Assembly (NCBI GenBank): GCA_958299035.1
Contig: CATQJL010000112.1
Coordinates: 60,681,823-60,745,822 of the forward strand
From: Cylicocyclus nassatus
Lineage: Eukaryota; Nematoda; Chromadorea; Rhabditida; Strongylidae
Direction of reading: 5' to 3'
DNA: 64,000 bases
Within the stretch, counting starts at the first letter, position 1. Every line of letters starts with the position of its first letter. Below, one piece after another: positions 20,937 through 32,669 of this stretch. A model generated the notes under the pieces. That model saw nothing but the letters and a program-made list of their open reading frames with translations, had not been told where the DNA came from and searched no databases. The translations under genes and the position numbers were made by a program.

Positions 20937-21888
20937 TCAGGTTGTCTCATAAGTTCCCTCTGTTTTGACTTTCAATTGCAGTAATTCATGAACTTCTCGT
21001 CCCTAGCTCTATTGGATGGTATAGCTTGCACTATACCATCCAATAGAGCGAAGCAAACCTTACATACTCTCGTCTTCTTTGCACCAGCTCTGAACCACTT
21101 TGAGTTTTAGGCCAAAAACCAAAAAGATTCAACTGCCTGAAAAATCGAGAAAACTCTGAAGTCTGTCCAAAAAATCCTACAAAAATTTTAACTTGCTTAC
21201 GTATGCACTATCCATATCATACATTCATATATGCCATTGCCGTACTTTTTCCTCGGTTAAAAAGCAAAAAAAAACAAAGATTTTCATGCTTTTGCCAAAG
21301 TAAACCTGTCCTCAAATGGGAGATTGTGAACTACAAGCTTGTGGAAGTACGGACGTGAATTTTCAGCTTTCTAAAAGTTTTAGTTCTTGAGAAATATGGA
21401 ATATAGCTTTCTTTAGTCTAGTAACTCACACTAAAATCTATATTTCTCGAAAACTAAAGCTCGTAGAGAGCTGAAAATTTACGCTCATACTTCCACAGGC
21501 TAGTAGTATACAACCGCTCAACTGGGGGCGGCACAGGCTCACTTCTGCAGAGGCATGAAAATCTTAGTTTTTCTAGACTTCTAACCGAGGAAAAAGTACG
21601 GCAATGGCATATATAAATGTATGATATGGATAGTGTACACATGAGCAAGTTAGAAATTGTAGAAGTTTTTTGAACGAAGTTAACACTTATTTTCGTTTTT
21701 TCGGGCAGTTGAATCCTTTTGGGTTTCGGCTTGAAAGTCAAGGTGGATCGGATGACCAAAGGAAGATAACCGTATTGTAGAGCTTGCTTCGCTCTATTGA
21801 ATGTTATAGTGCAAGCTATGTAGGGGACGGAAAATTTACAATTAGTGCATATGAAATTCAAAACAGGGGAACTTATGGGACAACCTGA
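20937..21888. mobile_element. Mariner-like MITE (TCAGGTTGTCTCATAAG)
   Basis: Ends TCAGGTTGTCTCATAAGTTC...GAACTTATGGGACAACCTGA, TA flanks 20935-20936 and 21889-21890. The interior resembles the element at 27325-28270 (ATTTCTCGAAAACTAAAGCT, GAGAGCTGAAAATTTACG), so the two are one family with different tips. Confidence 0.8.
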
Positions 21889-22261
21889 TATTTGATTATC
21901 ACTCGCGTAAGGCCTAAGGTATACTACTCGCGATTTCGTCAAATCGCTACATCAACACAACTTGGCGATTTGCCAGATATCTGCAGATTCACCATGCGCC
22001 GGTTTCAATTGCATAGGCAGATAGCTTCTGTGAGTTGTTGCAAAAGCATGAAGTTTGGCGTAAGTAAAACATCCTTACGACCAGTTATGAAGAGTCGTTG
22101 CAGTGCCAGTTCGCGTGACGACTGAGAACGCGTGTGGTATGCCTTAGGCCTAAAAGATTGTCATTGGACTGGAGATGTTTGAAAGATCGTGGTGCATGTT
22201 AGCGTGCATTCGAAATGCGCACGTTATTTCAAAACTTTTTTGGCTTGACATTTGTCACCTA

Positions 22262-22845
22262 CTCAGATAATCGCCGGGGACAGGCGGCCTGCGAATTTTG
22301 AGCAAGCGGGCACCGAAAAAATACTTCGCGGATTTCATGCGGTCCGCTTGCAGAAATTTGAAAGAATGTTGGCCAATTTTTAGAGGAATGCTCGGAGAAG
22401 TACCGTGGTTTTTCTATAGATTAGTTGCGGCGCAGTGGCCGCATTCTCGCGGATTTTCCGCGGGAGTATGCAAAGTTTTTGAAGGCCGCACGGTCTTTTG
22501 TGGAAAACCGCGCAGCCCCCACGTACTTTCCGCTGAGAGAAAGTACCTCAAACTTGAGTAATTAAACCATCGATGACACCTCTGCCATGTAAAGTCTCAC
22601 CTTTGCTCGGCGTACGCTCAAAACTGCTTAAAAACCGTATGAGCGCCAGCTGAAAATTTGACCGCCGATGAAAGAGATTATTTGACGAGCGCCTGCAGAA
22701 AATTCTGTGTTGCTGCACGCTGGCAGAACATTAGACAGTAAAGGAAGTACCGCTCGCTGAAGGTTTGGTCACGCAACGAAATTCTGCTGACCGCTTGCAG
22801 AAAAGCGCGAGTTTGCGGACCGCCTGCCCCCGGCGATTATCTGAG
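22262..22845. mobile_element. CTCAGATAATCGCCGGGG-type MITE, copy 1
   Basis: Ends CTCAGATAATCGCCGGGGAC and GCCCCCGGCGATTATCTGAG with TA flanks. GC-rich arms carry GCAAGCGG/CCGCTTGC words. Related copies at 42100-42688, 43671-44187 and 53353-53993. Confidence 0.75.
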
Positions 22846-22864
22846 TAGATGCCAAGCCCTGTGG

Positions 22865-22988
22865 TGGCAATTTGCTTCGTAAAATAGGTCTAAGTTGAAG
22901 CCAGAATGATAGTTAAAGCTATGCGAAATGCTGGAAGCGAGGGAGCTGTTAGCAATTGTATCGTTATGCATAGTCTTGAGCCACCCTG
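22865..22988. repeat. Right arm of a CAGGGTGTC-related MITE
   Basis: Ends GCATAGTCTTGAGCCACCCTG followed by TA. Preceding AGGGAGCTGTTAGCAATTGT resembles the family's right arm. Left arm not identified. Confidence 0.35.
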
Positions 22989-23214
22989 TATAGTATCATA
23001 GCTGTTGTCATGAATATGATTTAAGCATATTTTAGACACAAACAAGGACATTTATGAGATGCAAAGCAGGCTGGTCACTCATCTACTTTCTGGTTACAGG
23101 AACGACATGCCACCACTCGGTATAAAAAGTAAGTGAAGTCTACGAAACATGTGGCCCTCATTTCTCTTTTCTTAGGTTGTTGTAACATCCTAAAAAGTTA
23201 ATTCAGGAATTGGT

Positions 23215-23930
23215 AGTTGGAAGCTAACAAGGGAATAGTCAAAATTCGAAGTGAAGCAGCAAGCTGTATACCATTGAACACTCCATGGAGGGCTGGGTAC
23301 ATACCCGCCTTAATTATCTGCCCGGTCTCCTACACGAGTTATGGCCCTCGTTTCCGCCATGGGGCCGCCGCATATCATAAGTACTGCTCGCCCAGTAAGC
23401 GACAGAGGTGGACTCTTAGTGCAGTGGTAAGTGTGCAGACTCAGAGGACGAGTTGCCTTTGTCTTTGCAAGTTCTATTCCTTCTGCTTGCTATTCTTCTG
23501 CAACCCATTCTCAATATTGATATTGCTAGCGCGAAGTCCTTAACGCGGTTAAAAAGATAGTATAACATCTTAAGACTTCGAAAGCTTTATTTTTTATCGT
23601 ACTAACTCTCTTGAAAGTTGAGGATGATCATGGCGAAAACAAGAAAAATCTTGATGAATAGGAATGCAAGAACGAACAGAAGCAAGTAGCAAGAAAGGTG
23701 GAGCTGAAATTGATAAACAGAAACCTAATTTTTGCTTTAACGCGATAGATTCATTCGGTAAAAAGGCTTAGGTGCGCTTTTTAATCCGAATTGGCTCATA
23801 CTTTAGAATTACAAAAAAAGTTTTCGAAGGCTTTAGATGTTGAATTATCTTTTAAACCGCCTTAGGAACTTCGCGCTAGCAATATAGATATTGGAAATGG
23901 GTTGCAAAAGGGTAGCAAGTATAGTTAGAA
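23215..23930 (+). repeat. tRNA-like repeat, copy 1 (+ strand), interrupted
   Basis: Shares AGCAAGCTGTATACC, GAACACTCCATGG, GGCTGGGTACATA and ATCATAAGTACTGC with the inverted copy at 29781-30055. At 23409-23490 there is a tRNA-like unit with an A-box-like TAGTGCAGTGGTAAG and B-box-like CAAGTTCTATTCC. The end is split by a hairpin element. This copy's B box has a CTA where copy 2 keeps CGA. Confidence 0.6.
23486..23919. mobile_element. Fold-back element inside the tRNA-like repeat
   Basis: Arms CTTGCTATTCTTCTGCAACC and GGTTGCAAAAGGGTAGCAAG extend inward through TATTGCTAGCGCGAAG. The flanking sequence (GTATAGTTAGAAC) continues the interrupted repeat as seen at 29765-29780. Confidence 0.55.
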
Positions 23931-24265
23931 CGACCGAAAAAATTCGTCGAACGAATGAATTTCGAATAATCGGCTTTTGAAAAATATTCGAACGAACGAA
24001 TATTATTCGATCTGTAATTTTCAGATTATTCGAATTCGAATATTCGAATAATGCTACATTTCAAAATTCGAATGAACGAATATTCGAATAAATGGGGTTG
24101 GTCGAACATTCGACTATTCGAATAATCGAATAATTACATATAGTCGAATATTCGACTATTCGAATAATCAAATAATTACATATGGTCGAATATTCGACTA
24201 TTCGAATAATCGAATAATTACATATGGTCGAATATTCGACTATTCGAACAATTCGAATAATCTAA
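23930..24265. repeat. (ATTCGAATA)-type palindromic tandem repeat
   Basis: Dozens of TTCGAA cores in irregular spacing, with three near-identical units of TCGAATATTCGACTATTCGA plus ATAATTACATA(T/G) near 24120-24240. Similar arrays are at 29465-29765 and 54765-55290. Confidence 0.75.
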
Positions 24266-24672
24266 CACCTCAAAACAATGCTGGTTTTTTCTTTGTTGCG
24301 GTTTTCTGCAAAAAATTAATCGCTAATTTCATCTTTGTAGCTGATAATTATATGTGTAGCAAGTGGTAGGAAGACTCGTTGGTTAGGGTTCCACCTAGGA
24401 AACAGAAGAACTTCACTCAAACATGTAGTTCGAGGTGTTCATGGTCTTTTAAGATGGCTACTAAGACTTACTTAGTAATCGTTTCAAGTCCGCATTTATT
24501 TTTCCTCATAGAAGTTTCTCGCGAAGCTACACAGAACTTTTTCCCAAAGCTGAAGATTTAACATGGAAAACATTTTAGATTAGGTAGCTCTTTGTAATTT
24601 AATCGTAATGGTCAGCATTGCGTTAGTTCTAAGACTAGCACTGGAGGAGCACGAGGAAGGCCTACAGTAATA

Positions 24673-25552
24673 TTAGGTTGTCCCGAAAGTTTTGTCGGTT
24701 TTTTCAAACCACTTAAAACCAATTACAATAAAGATCCGAGTCAGTGTCAACATGCATCCGATGCAGCTTTTCCTTCTCTTTCCTGCGGTTACATTTTCAT
24801 ACCATAATCTTGTATGCCTTTTCTGATAATTGCTAAAATTCTATACCAGTCAATTTTACCTGCTCAAAGTCAGGCTAATTATTAAAAATTTCATTCCAAA
24901 GTTTCGAAAAGGATTAAGCATGAATCAAATAGAGCAAGTCTCGGACTACAAAGTAATGTTTTTAGATTCTCCTAATCTGTTATTTTTAGCTTCAAGAAAT
25001 TATTTTTCCGGAGGTCTCCAGTTTCGCAAAGTCATGAAACACGCAACTGCATCAAATACACGAAAGCTTTTATAGTTTCTGCGTATTGAAACATGATTCT
25101 TATTAAACATTATTTATGCAACATAACCAACTTTGATTCCTTTGAAAAAGCAGCTTTTTAGATTTTTTGGTATTTTTACCTGCTTAACTTAATCAAATAC
25201 CCGCGGTTTTTACTAAATAAATGATGATAACGGACTTGGTAAACGCGGCTCGTTCAGTCTAAAATGGAGGCAATGTAGCCAAAGGTTTGCTCTACATAAC
25301 AGCAACCAGCGCTCTTTGGAAACATCAGAATAAAAAATTCTAAAATTCAGGAAAGATTTCGCGTTACCGCTGAGCTGCTTAAAAAGCCATAGCGATAACA
25401 TTGCAAGGACGGAATATATTAGAGAGCAAGTATAACTGTAAGAAAGAAAATAAAAGCCTGAATCAAATGGTACCTAAGCCGTCCATGGATTAGTGTTCTG
25501 TGAGTTTCAGTGAGCGGTGAAAGAAACCGACAAAACTTTCGGGACAACCTAA
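24673..25552. mobile_element. Mariner-like MITE (TTAGGTTGTCCCGAAAG), uninterrupted
   Basis: Ends TTAGGTTGTCCCGAAAGTTT...AAACTTTCGGGACAACCTAA, TA flanks. 880 bp. The interior (CGATGCAGCTTTTCCTTCTC) matches the split element at 26742-28576. Confidence 0.85.
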
Positions 25553-25559
25553 TATAATA

Positions 25560-26729
25560 TTAGGTTTGTCCGAAAGTTCTGTCGTTTCATTTTTGAAAAT
25601 TTGTAACTCTGCGCTATCCTAAAGGATTTGCATCGTTAATTTTATTTGAAAGCATAAGTTTTTCGTTTTCGAACACATTCTTTACTAACTTCTATTACAC
25701 ACTGACTGCAGAGATAAAAATGAAAAAGTAAGACCAACTAAATTTTGCTCATTTTAAGTTAGGTCGCCAAATTTGAAACGCTACAGAAAAATCTGAAAAG
25801 TTCAGTATATAAGTTTTTTGACCCACTCTTTATAGCTGTGAAAAGACTGTGATGTTTGAACGCCTCTGACAAGGGAAGTTCAGTTAGTCGAAGTGACGAT
25901 TCGGAAGGTGATCTATACCAATGGATAGAACTTAGAACGCTTATCTTAGGTAAACCTTCTACATTTGCGATGCATTGTTCTTAAAAAAGTTATGAGCTTT
26001 TCCAAAGCTAAAATTTTGTGCATTTTGAGTCGCAAAATCAAGATAATCTCTACACAAAAGTGTGAAAGCTTAAGCAAACTGCCTAGTAAGCACCGTAAGT
26101 CTATGCTTTCAAGTTTACCCAAACGTTTTCGAGTGTTCTCCGACCATGTTGTATATCCACAGGTCGTCATTTCCTTCCTAGATCACACTTCCATTATGTA
26201 TACATAAAACCCCGTAACCTCCATTTACAAAAATGCGTCGCAGATATTGAAGGTATATTTGAAAACAGCGTTTCACGTTCTATCCGTTGGTATACGTCAC
26301 CTTCCGACTCGCCACTTCGACCAAACGAACTTTCCTTGTGAGAGAAGTTTTGAATTTCGAGTTAACTCAGAAAACGCCAAAATTAATTAATTTATCACTT
26401 TTTCCGAAATTCATAACTTCTCTCAGAGATGTTCAAACAGCACAGTCTTTTCACAGTTATAAAGAGTTGGTTAAAAAACTTATGTACTGAACTTTTCAGA
26501 TTTTTCTATAACGTTTCAAATTTATGGCGACCTAACTCAAAATAACCAAAACTTAGTTGGTCTTACTTTTTCATTTTTATCTCTGCAGTCAGTGTGCGAT
26601 AGAAGCTAATCAAGACTGTATCCGAAAGCGAAAGACATATGCTTTCAAACAAAATTACAAAATCCATTGGGATAGCGCAGAGTTACAAATTTTCAAAAAT
26701 GAAACGACAGAACTTTCGGACCGACCTAA
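25560..26729. mobile_element. Mariner-like MITE (TTAGGTTTGTCCGAAAG)
   Basis: Ends TTAGGTTTGTCCGAAAGTTC...GAACTTTCGGACCGACCTAA, TA flanks 25558-25559 and 26730-26731. 1170-bp fold-back; arms share TATAAAGAGTTGG/CCCACTCTTTATA. It lies only 7 bp from the preceding element. Confidence 0.85.
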
Positions 26730-26741
26730 TATATGAACCTC

Positions 26742-28576
26742 TTCTGTTGTACCGGAAGTTTTGTCCGTTTTTTCAAATCAGTATCAAACCACGCACAATA
26801 AAGACCTGAGTTTCAGCATTCGATGCAGCTTTTCCTTCTCTTTTTTTAAGAATACACTTCCGAACTACAATCTTGTATGCTTTCTTTGACAATTGCCAAA
26901 ATTCTCCATCCGTCAATTTTATCTGCTCAAAGTTAGGCTACTTTTTTTTGAATTTCATTACAAAGTTTCGGAAAGGACTAACATGGATCAAACAGAGCAA
27001 TTCTCGGAATACAGGGTAATATTTCAGATTCTCTTAACTTGCTGTTTTAACTTAAAAAACATTATATCTTCGGAAGTCTCGATTTCTGGCAAAGTCATGA
27101 AACACGCAACTGCAGCAAATACACGAAAGCTTTTGAAACTTTTGCGAATTGAAATATGGTTCTTATCAAACATTATTTACGCTACATAAGCAAGTTTGAT
27201 TTGCTTTGAAAAGTAGCTTTTTGGAATTTTCGGTACTTTTACGTGGTAAACGTACTCAAAAAGGCGCAGTTTTCATCAAACAAATAATTATAACGAGCTT
27301 GGTAAACATGGCCCATGTAATCTATTAGGTTGTCCGGAAATTAATGCAGGTTTTGAATTCCAACCGCAATAAGTCATACACTTCTCATTTCTAAGTAGGT
27401 TGCAAGGTACCGTTCGATAGAGCAAAGCAAGCTCTACAAGATGGCAGTCATGATTTAGCAACAGCTCCAATCCACCACGAGTTTCGAGCCAAAAACTAAA
27501 AAGATTTAACTACCCAAAAAATTGAGAAAAATCGTAATTCAGTTCATAAAAATCCTATAAAAATTCTAACTCGCTCACGTAAACACTGTCCACATAAGAC
27601 GTATATGTACGCCGTTGCCGTATTTTTTCTCGGTTAGAAACCAAAAAAACGAAGATTTTCATGTTTCTGCCAAAGTGATCCAGTGCCGTTCCCACATGAG
27701 TAGTTGTATACTACAAACCTGTAGAAGTACAAACGTAAATTTTCAGCTCTCTATAAGCTTTATCTCGAGAAATATCGAATACAGTTTTCCTAGTCATGTG
27801 GTTCAAGCTAAAATTCGAATTTCTCGAGAACTAAAGCTTGTAGAGAGCTGGAAATTTACGTTTGTACTTTTACAGGTTTGTAGTATACAACTACTCATGT
27901 GGGAACGGCACAGGATCACTTTGGCAAAAACATGAAAATCTTCGTTTTTTTGGTTTCTAACCGAGAAAAATATACGGCAAGGCGTACATATACGTCTTAT
28001 GTGGACAGTGTTTACGTGAGCGAGTTAGAATTTTTATAGGATTTTTATGAACTGAGTTACGATTTTTCTCAATTTTTTGGGTAGTTAAATCTTTTTAGTT
28101 TTTGGCTCGAAACTCGTGGTGGATTGGAGCTGTTGCTAAATCATGACTGCCATCTTGTAGAGCTTGCTTTGCTCTATCGAACGGCACCTTGCAACCTACT
28201 TAGAAATGAGAAGTGTTATGACTTATCGCGGTTGGAATTCAAAACCTGCATTTCTTTCCGGACAACCTAATAAAAAGGGTACAATGTAGCTAAAGGCTTG
28301 CTCTACATGACATTCATCAGCGCTCTTTGAAAACATCAGGATAAAATTTTTTTAAACTCAGTAAAAATTTGGCGTTACTTCTGAGCTGCTCAGGAAACCG
28401 TGGCGATAACATTGCAAAGACAGAATAGAGCAGAGAGCAAATACAGCTATAAGAAAGAAGATAAAAATCTGTATCAAATCGTACCTAAGTTGATCATGGA
28501 TCGGTGTTCTGTGAGTTCTTCTGTGAGTTCTAGTGAGCGATGAAAAAGAACGGACAAAACTTCCAGGATAATCTAA
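26742..28576. mobile_element. Mariner-like MITE interrupted by another
   Basis: Degraded ends TTCTGTTGTACCGGAAGTTT...AAACTTCCAGGATAATCTAA, the right one followed by TA. Same family as 24673-25552. The block before the insertion (AACGAGCTTGGTAAACATGG) and the one after (GGGTACAATGTAGC) correspond to contiguous sequence near 25228-25278. Confidence 0.8.
27325..28270. mobile_element. Nested mariner-like MITE (TTAGGTTGTCCGGAAAT)
   Basis: Ends TTAGGTTGTCCGGAAATTAA...TTTCTTTCCGGACAACCTAA, TA flanks 27323-27324 and 28271-28272. 946 bp, arms near-identical (GTTCCCACATGAGTAGTTGT and inverse). Lies inside the previous element. Confidence 0.9.
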
Positions 28577-28802
28577 TACTTCTGTGCTCATCTAAATCCA
28601 GAAAAAGAAAACTCGTGGAAATATCTGTATATTAGCTGATAATCTAATACTTGTCGGGAATTATCAATCCCCGAGTTTCACAGTTTCTGGTGTAGGATTG
28701 AATTCTCACAAATTTGTTTTAGTTGCATTTTTGAGGTTTGTACTTTTGTTGTAAGGGATCTTCCATATCTTTTACTCAGGTTCAAAATAATTATTGTTCA
28801 AC

Positions 28803-28925
28803 CACGCCTACTCGGAGTAGTATTAGCAATGATGCAAAGTTCGTAGAGGAATAATACTTCGAGTAGGCGCCTACACGCGTACTTCATGTAGGCGTGTAAT
28901 TCTAACATTAGTTTTCTACGCCTCC
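28803..28925. repeat. Short hairpins with TAGGCG words
   Basis: CGCCTACTCGGAGTAGTATT pairs with AATAATACTTCGAGTAGGCG, followed by a second small stem CGCCTACAC...GTAGGCGTG. No target duplication found. Confidence 0.4.
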
Positions 28926-29464
28926 TGACTATAAGGGCAGCTGATTTGAGTATAATGACTGACATATAGGCTGCCGCCACAAGTCAAGCGGCTCAGGTCC
29001 TCACGACCGCCTTGCTCTGGCCTTGCGTTGTAACGTATCTTTAAGGTATTTTGACACGCGCGGTGATTAGGCTGGCAAGGCAAATGAAGACCTCGAGATG
29101 AAGGAATGAATGTTGCCTATACCTGCCGCCTTAAAACTGCTGGTCCTTCACATGCTTATGCAAGCTGTTTGAGGACCAGTGGTGCGTTGGGCGCCTAATG
29201 ATGGCTTTGCTTCTTCACCCAATTTAGAGCATGGAGGTATCTGCGCGTGATTACGCGTCTCAACTTCTCAGACGCGATTTCCAGAAGATAGTTCACCACT
29301 CCAAATGAATTATGTAAAGGGCTTGTCATCACTATGCTCTGGCATGACTCGCGACTCATGCTTCAAAAGGGAATCTTGCTAGCCATTTTGTCATTTGATA
29401 ATTCATTTGTGTGATTGACCGATCGGGGACATACTTTTACTCAGTGTAGAACAGTTAAAGTTTT
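28926..29464. other. Spacer, nothing recognised
   Basis: Mixed-composition sequence between the mariner cluster and the next ATTCGAATA array. No supported gene. Confidence 0.35.
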
Positions 29465-29765
29465 CTATTGACATCGAATGTTCGAATGAATGCTCTTAAA
29501 TATTCGAATTTTCGAATGACTGTCTTTCAAGTTGGCTTGAATATTCGAATATTCGAATAACCGTCTTTTGAAATTCCTCGAATAAACGAATATTCGAATA
29601 ACTCAATTTTCCAAATCATCGAATGAACGAGTTATTCGAATACAGGCCTTTTTCATTTATTCGACTATGCGAATAATTGAATATTTGGACTGTTTTGAAT
29701 ATTCGACTATTCGAATATTCGAATAGTCGAATATTTCGAATAAATTATTCGAACACGAATATTCG
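29465..29765. repeat. (ATTCGAATA)-type palindromic tandem repeat
   Basis: Irregular TTCGAATA/TATTCGAA words, forming the tail of the adjacent tRNA-like repeat on the - strand, just as at 23930-24265 on the + strand. Confidence 0.75.
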
Positions 29766-29780
29766 GTTCTAACTATAGTA

Positions 29781-30055
29781 GCAAGCAGAAGGAATCGAAC
29801 TTGCAAAGAGAAAGGCACCTCGTCCTATGAGTCTGCATACTTACCACTGCGCTATGACCCCAACTTGCTGTAATATGGCAGGCAGTACTTATGATGCGCG
29901 GCGGCCCCATGACGGAATCGAGGGCCATAAGTTCGTGTAGGAGACCGAGAAGCAGCTAATGAACGCGAATATGTACCCAGCCCACCATGGAGTGTTCAAC
30001 GGTATACAGCTTGCTGGGATCGGCCACTTCGAATTTTTATCATTCCCTTGTAAGC
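29781..30055 (-). repeat. tRNA-like repeat, copy 2 (- strand)
   Basis: On the - strand (29781-29865) GGGGTCATAGCGCAGTGGTA resembles a tRNA 5' part with A box, and GCAAGTTCGATTCC is a textbook B box. Stems do not close (acceptor GGGGTCA has no partner), so this is a pol III-promoter-like repeat head, not a working tRNA. It is inverted relative to copy 1. Confidence 0.6.
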
Positions 30056-30080
30056 GCTAAAATGCCTGAAAGATTATATA

Positions 30081-30989
30081 TAGGATTCGGAACAATTACC
30101 GTCCCTCAACGTGCCTCTTGAAAAATCTCAATCGAAAACAGAAGAAATTAAAGTTTTCAATTTCTACATGTAGAAGTGGCCTTGGAGATTAGAATAAAAT
30201 AAGATTAGTTTAGAACGGTCTCTTTCTGTCTATTTGGACGAGTGATAACGAGGAAGATCGTCGACAATGCCCGCAGCGTTTGAACCGAAACTATACATTC
30301 AAGGATGATACCAATTCAAAATGAGTGTAGCGAGTAAAGCATAAACTTTTTCGCAAAGTTCTATACTTCCTTAGGTCAGTGACTTAATTCAAACAAAGAA
30401 AATTATATCCCAGACGAATCCCAGAGATTCTTGAGAAGAGGCTAGTCAAAATGTTTCTAGTCAAGGAATGAAGTCAAACTATGATTAAAAATTCCAGATC
30501 TGAAAAAGTAACAGAAATGACAAAAAGAACATCACGCTGTTAATTTCATAAATCTGACTGAATGAAATATTGTACGTAGTTTTTGTGCTCCGTTCTCTGG
30601 CCGCACGCGGCTGCGTCGCAGCCACTTTTTTGTTGGGAAAATTCGCAACTTTTCTTCTAATGCAACTGCTGACCGGATTTTTTTTCTCAGGGCTTTGAAG
30701 TCACTACCACATGCCCTAAGCAGTAGGCGATTTCTGAGATTTTCATTGGAAATAAAAGAGTTTTTCGAAAATCTTCACATTTTTTTCACATTCGTAGAAG
30801 AGATTGCAAGAATTGATGGGATGTGTTGCGAATGAGGATCTGCCGCCGAAGTTGCAGAGATTTCACGCCGCTTTCTTAGAATGTTAGAATTTTCACATCA
30901 TGGAACTCAATTCTAATTCGCTAGAAAAACCTGGGACTACGCCAGTTTTCTTACCTATGTTTAAAGGACAGTAATTGTTTCGCACCCTG
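30081..30989. mobile_element. TA-flanked fold-back element (CAGGGTGCGAAACAATTAC)
   Basis: Right end GTAATTGTTTCGCACCCTG and left end TAGGATTCGGAACAATTACC are inverted copies, each next to TA. 909 bp, no coding frame. Confidence 0.6.
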
Positions 30990-31045
30990 TATCTATAGTA
31001 AGCGCTTAAAAGCTTGCAAAAATTCGAGTTAGAAGACATTGATAC

Positions 31046-31516
31046 AAACTAGCTGGCGTTCCCGATTCCCGCTCGGACCGTGGGTTTCTGTTTATCCAGT
31101 GGAGTGCACATGTCATACCCAAGGCGTCCAAGGACTTACCATTTCGAAAATTGCCGTCTTCTCTTTTTCACTCATGCGCTGCTCTTCTTTTTTTGCTCCT
31201 GTTCCAAACCTGCGTTTGCGCTCTTGTAGTTGTCGCGTATTTGCCTTCCTTATCGGCTACTCTTCGCAACATCGCAAATTTCTTACCGCAAAATCTAGAT
31301 GATGAGTTTTGACTATAGAAAAACGCTTGGCTGAAGCAAACAAAACTATGATAATCATTTTTCAATAGGAGTCAGTAATTAGATAGAAGACTCGTAAACT
31401 GCAACGAACTTATAACCTGCGCAGGGGCCGGAAACATATGTGTGCAAAGCTTTAATTTAATTGTTCGAGTGGCCCGAGTTATAACTATATCTTCCAAACG
31501 TAATTTTTGAGTTTCG
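31046..31516 (+). repeat. ACTAGCTGGC-headed short interspersed repeat
   Basis: Starts ACTAGCTGGCGTTCCCG. Later carries GGAAACATATGTGTGCAAAG and TTCCAAACGTAATTTTTGAG, as in the copy at 3143-3538. Confidence 0.55.
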
Positions 31517-31725
31517 CTAAGAGATAGCGAAACGCTCCTATATCATTGCCGTTGCAATCACTGTGCAGTTGAACGCTGTTCTTGTGCACTATCCAAAAGT
31601 AGTCCCATTCTAAAATTATATCTTAAGAATACTTCATTTTTTAAATATTTGCTTCGTAAACGTATGGATCACCACCCCTTAATGGAGACGTCTTCTTGAG
31701 TGTGTGTCGGGTTAGTTGAGTGGAC

Positions 31726-32366
31726 AACGACGCAAGGGAAGAACTTAACGGGAGAAAAAGAGCAGCCTGTGCCGCCTTCGAGCCTTGGAAAGAACTCACT
31801 GACCAAATGGCGGATCCGGATCTTCGTGCCCACCTGCTCGACTCAGAAGTTCTCCTGGCGCTCTGTTACGCAGCTGAGACTTTGTATTGACACCGTAGAC
31901 ACGTCGAAAACTTTACGGACCACCCAAGCGCGTTCGAGCGCAGTCTTCTGAAGATGACTCGACACAAGCGACATCTAGTCGGATTTCGCAGTACGGATAT
32001 GAGAAAAAAGTTCCGTCTTCGTGACCCAGCGGTATACATAAGTTGCGAAAGCGAAACACGATGGGTCGGTCACATCATGAGAAGAATAGACGACAGATGG
32101 ACATTATGAACACTAAGTGGATTCCTCGCGAAGTCAGACGTCTCCGAGGAAAACCACCGACGGGTGGGCAGACGCGTTCGTGGAACGGATGGACCAGATG
32201 AGAAATCAGCTGCATACGATCACCGCACCTGGAAGTCGTAGACGCAGCCATCGACGTCAACCAAGAAGATTTTGGGTGTCTGAAGCGAGGGTCAGGAAAT
32301 GGAAACTTTTGTGCTGGAGCCCGCACGCCATGTAAAGACGGGCTATCTAAGTATCTAATTGTAAGT
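31726..32366 (+). pseudogene. 5'-truncated RTE-clade retrotransposon, C-terminal part
   Basis: Matches the 3' part of the - strand RTE at 44447-48600: AAGAACTTAACGGGAGAA, GTTACGCAGCTGAGAC, and a conserved VGHIMRRIDDRWT segment (about 32060-32099) just before a stop. The reading frame is broken several times. The 3' end is GGGC(T/C)ATCTAAGTATCTAA followed by (TAAG)n, the usual short-repeat tail of RTE elements. Dead copy produced by incomplete reverse transcription. Confidence 0.75.
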
Positions 32367-32450
32367 AAGTAAATGTATGGATAAAGTGCGGATGAAGGAG
32401 GCCGATCCTTACCGAATATCAATTGCAATTTTGGACATGATCTACATGTA

Positions 32451-32666
32451 CCCTATTTTCAGGTGTATAAGCCGCACTTTTTCAAATTTTCGCCCGGGCT
32501 GCTCCGCCGCATTATTGTGTTTCGAGAAGCGATCCTTGTGCCGCACGATTATTTCAGGCAATATGCAGTACGGTATAGGTTCCTTTGGTTGCGAGGTCCT
32601 TTGACGTGTTCGGGCTGATTGATGTAAGCTAGGACCACCCCGCGGCTTATACACCTGGAAATAGGG
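32451..32666. mobile_element. 216-bp TA-flanked MITE (CCCTATTTTCAGGTGTATAA)
   Basis: Ends CCCTATTTTCAGGTGTATAA and TTATACACCTGGAAATAGGG, continued GCCGC/GCGGC, with TA flanks at 32449-32450 and 32667-32668. Tc1/mariner or pogo-like. Confidence 0.75.
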
Positions 32667-32669
32667 TAA

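Noticed and set aside
29781..29865. tRNA gene (good A and B boxes, CAT anticodon-like triplet)
   Set aside because: Acceptor and T stems do not pair and the region between the boxes is too long; it is a repeat head shared with 23409-23490.
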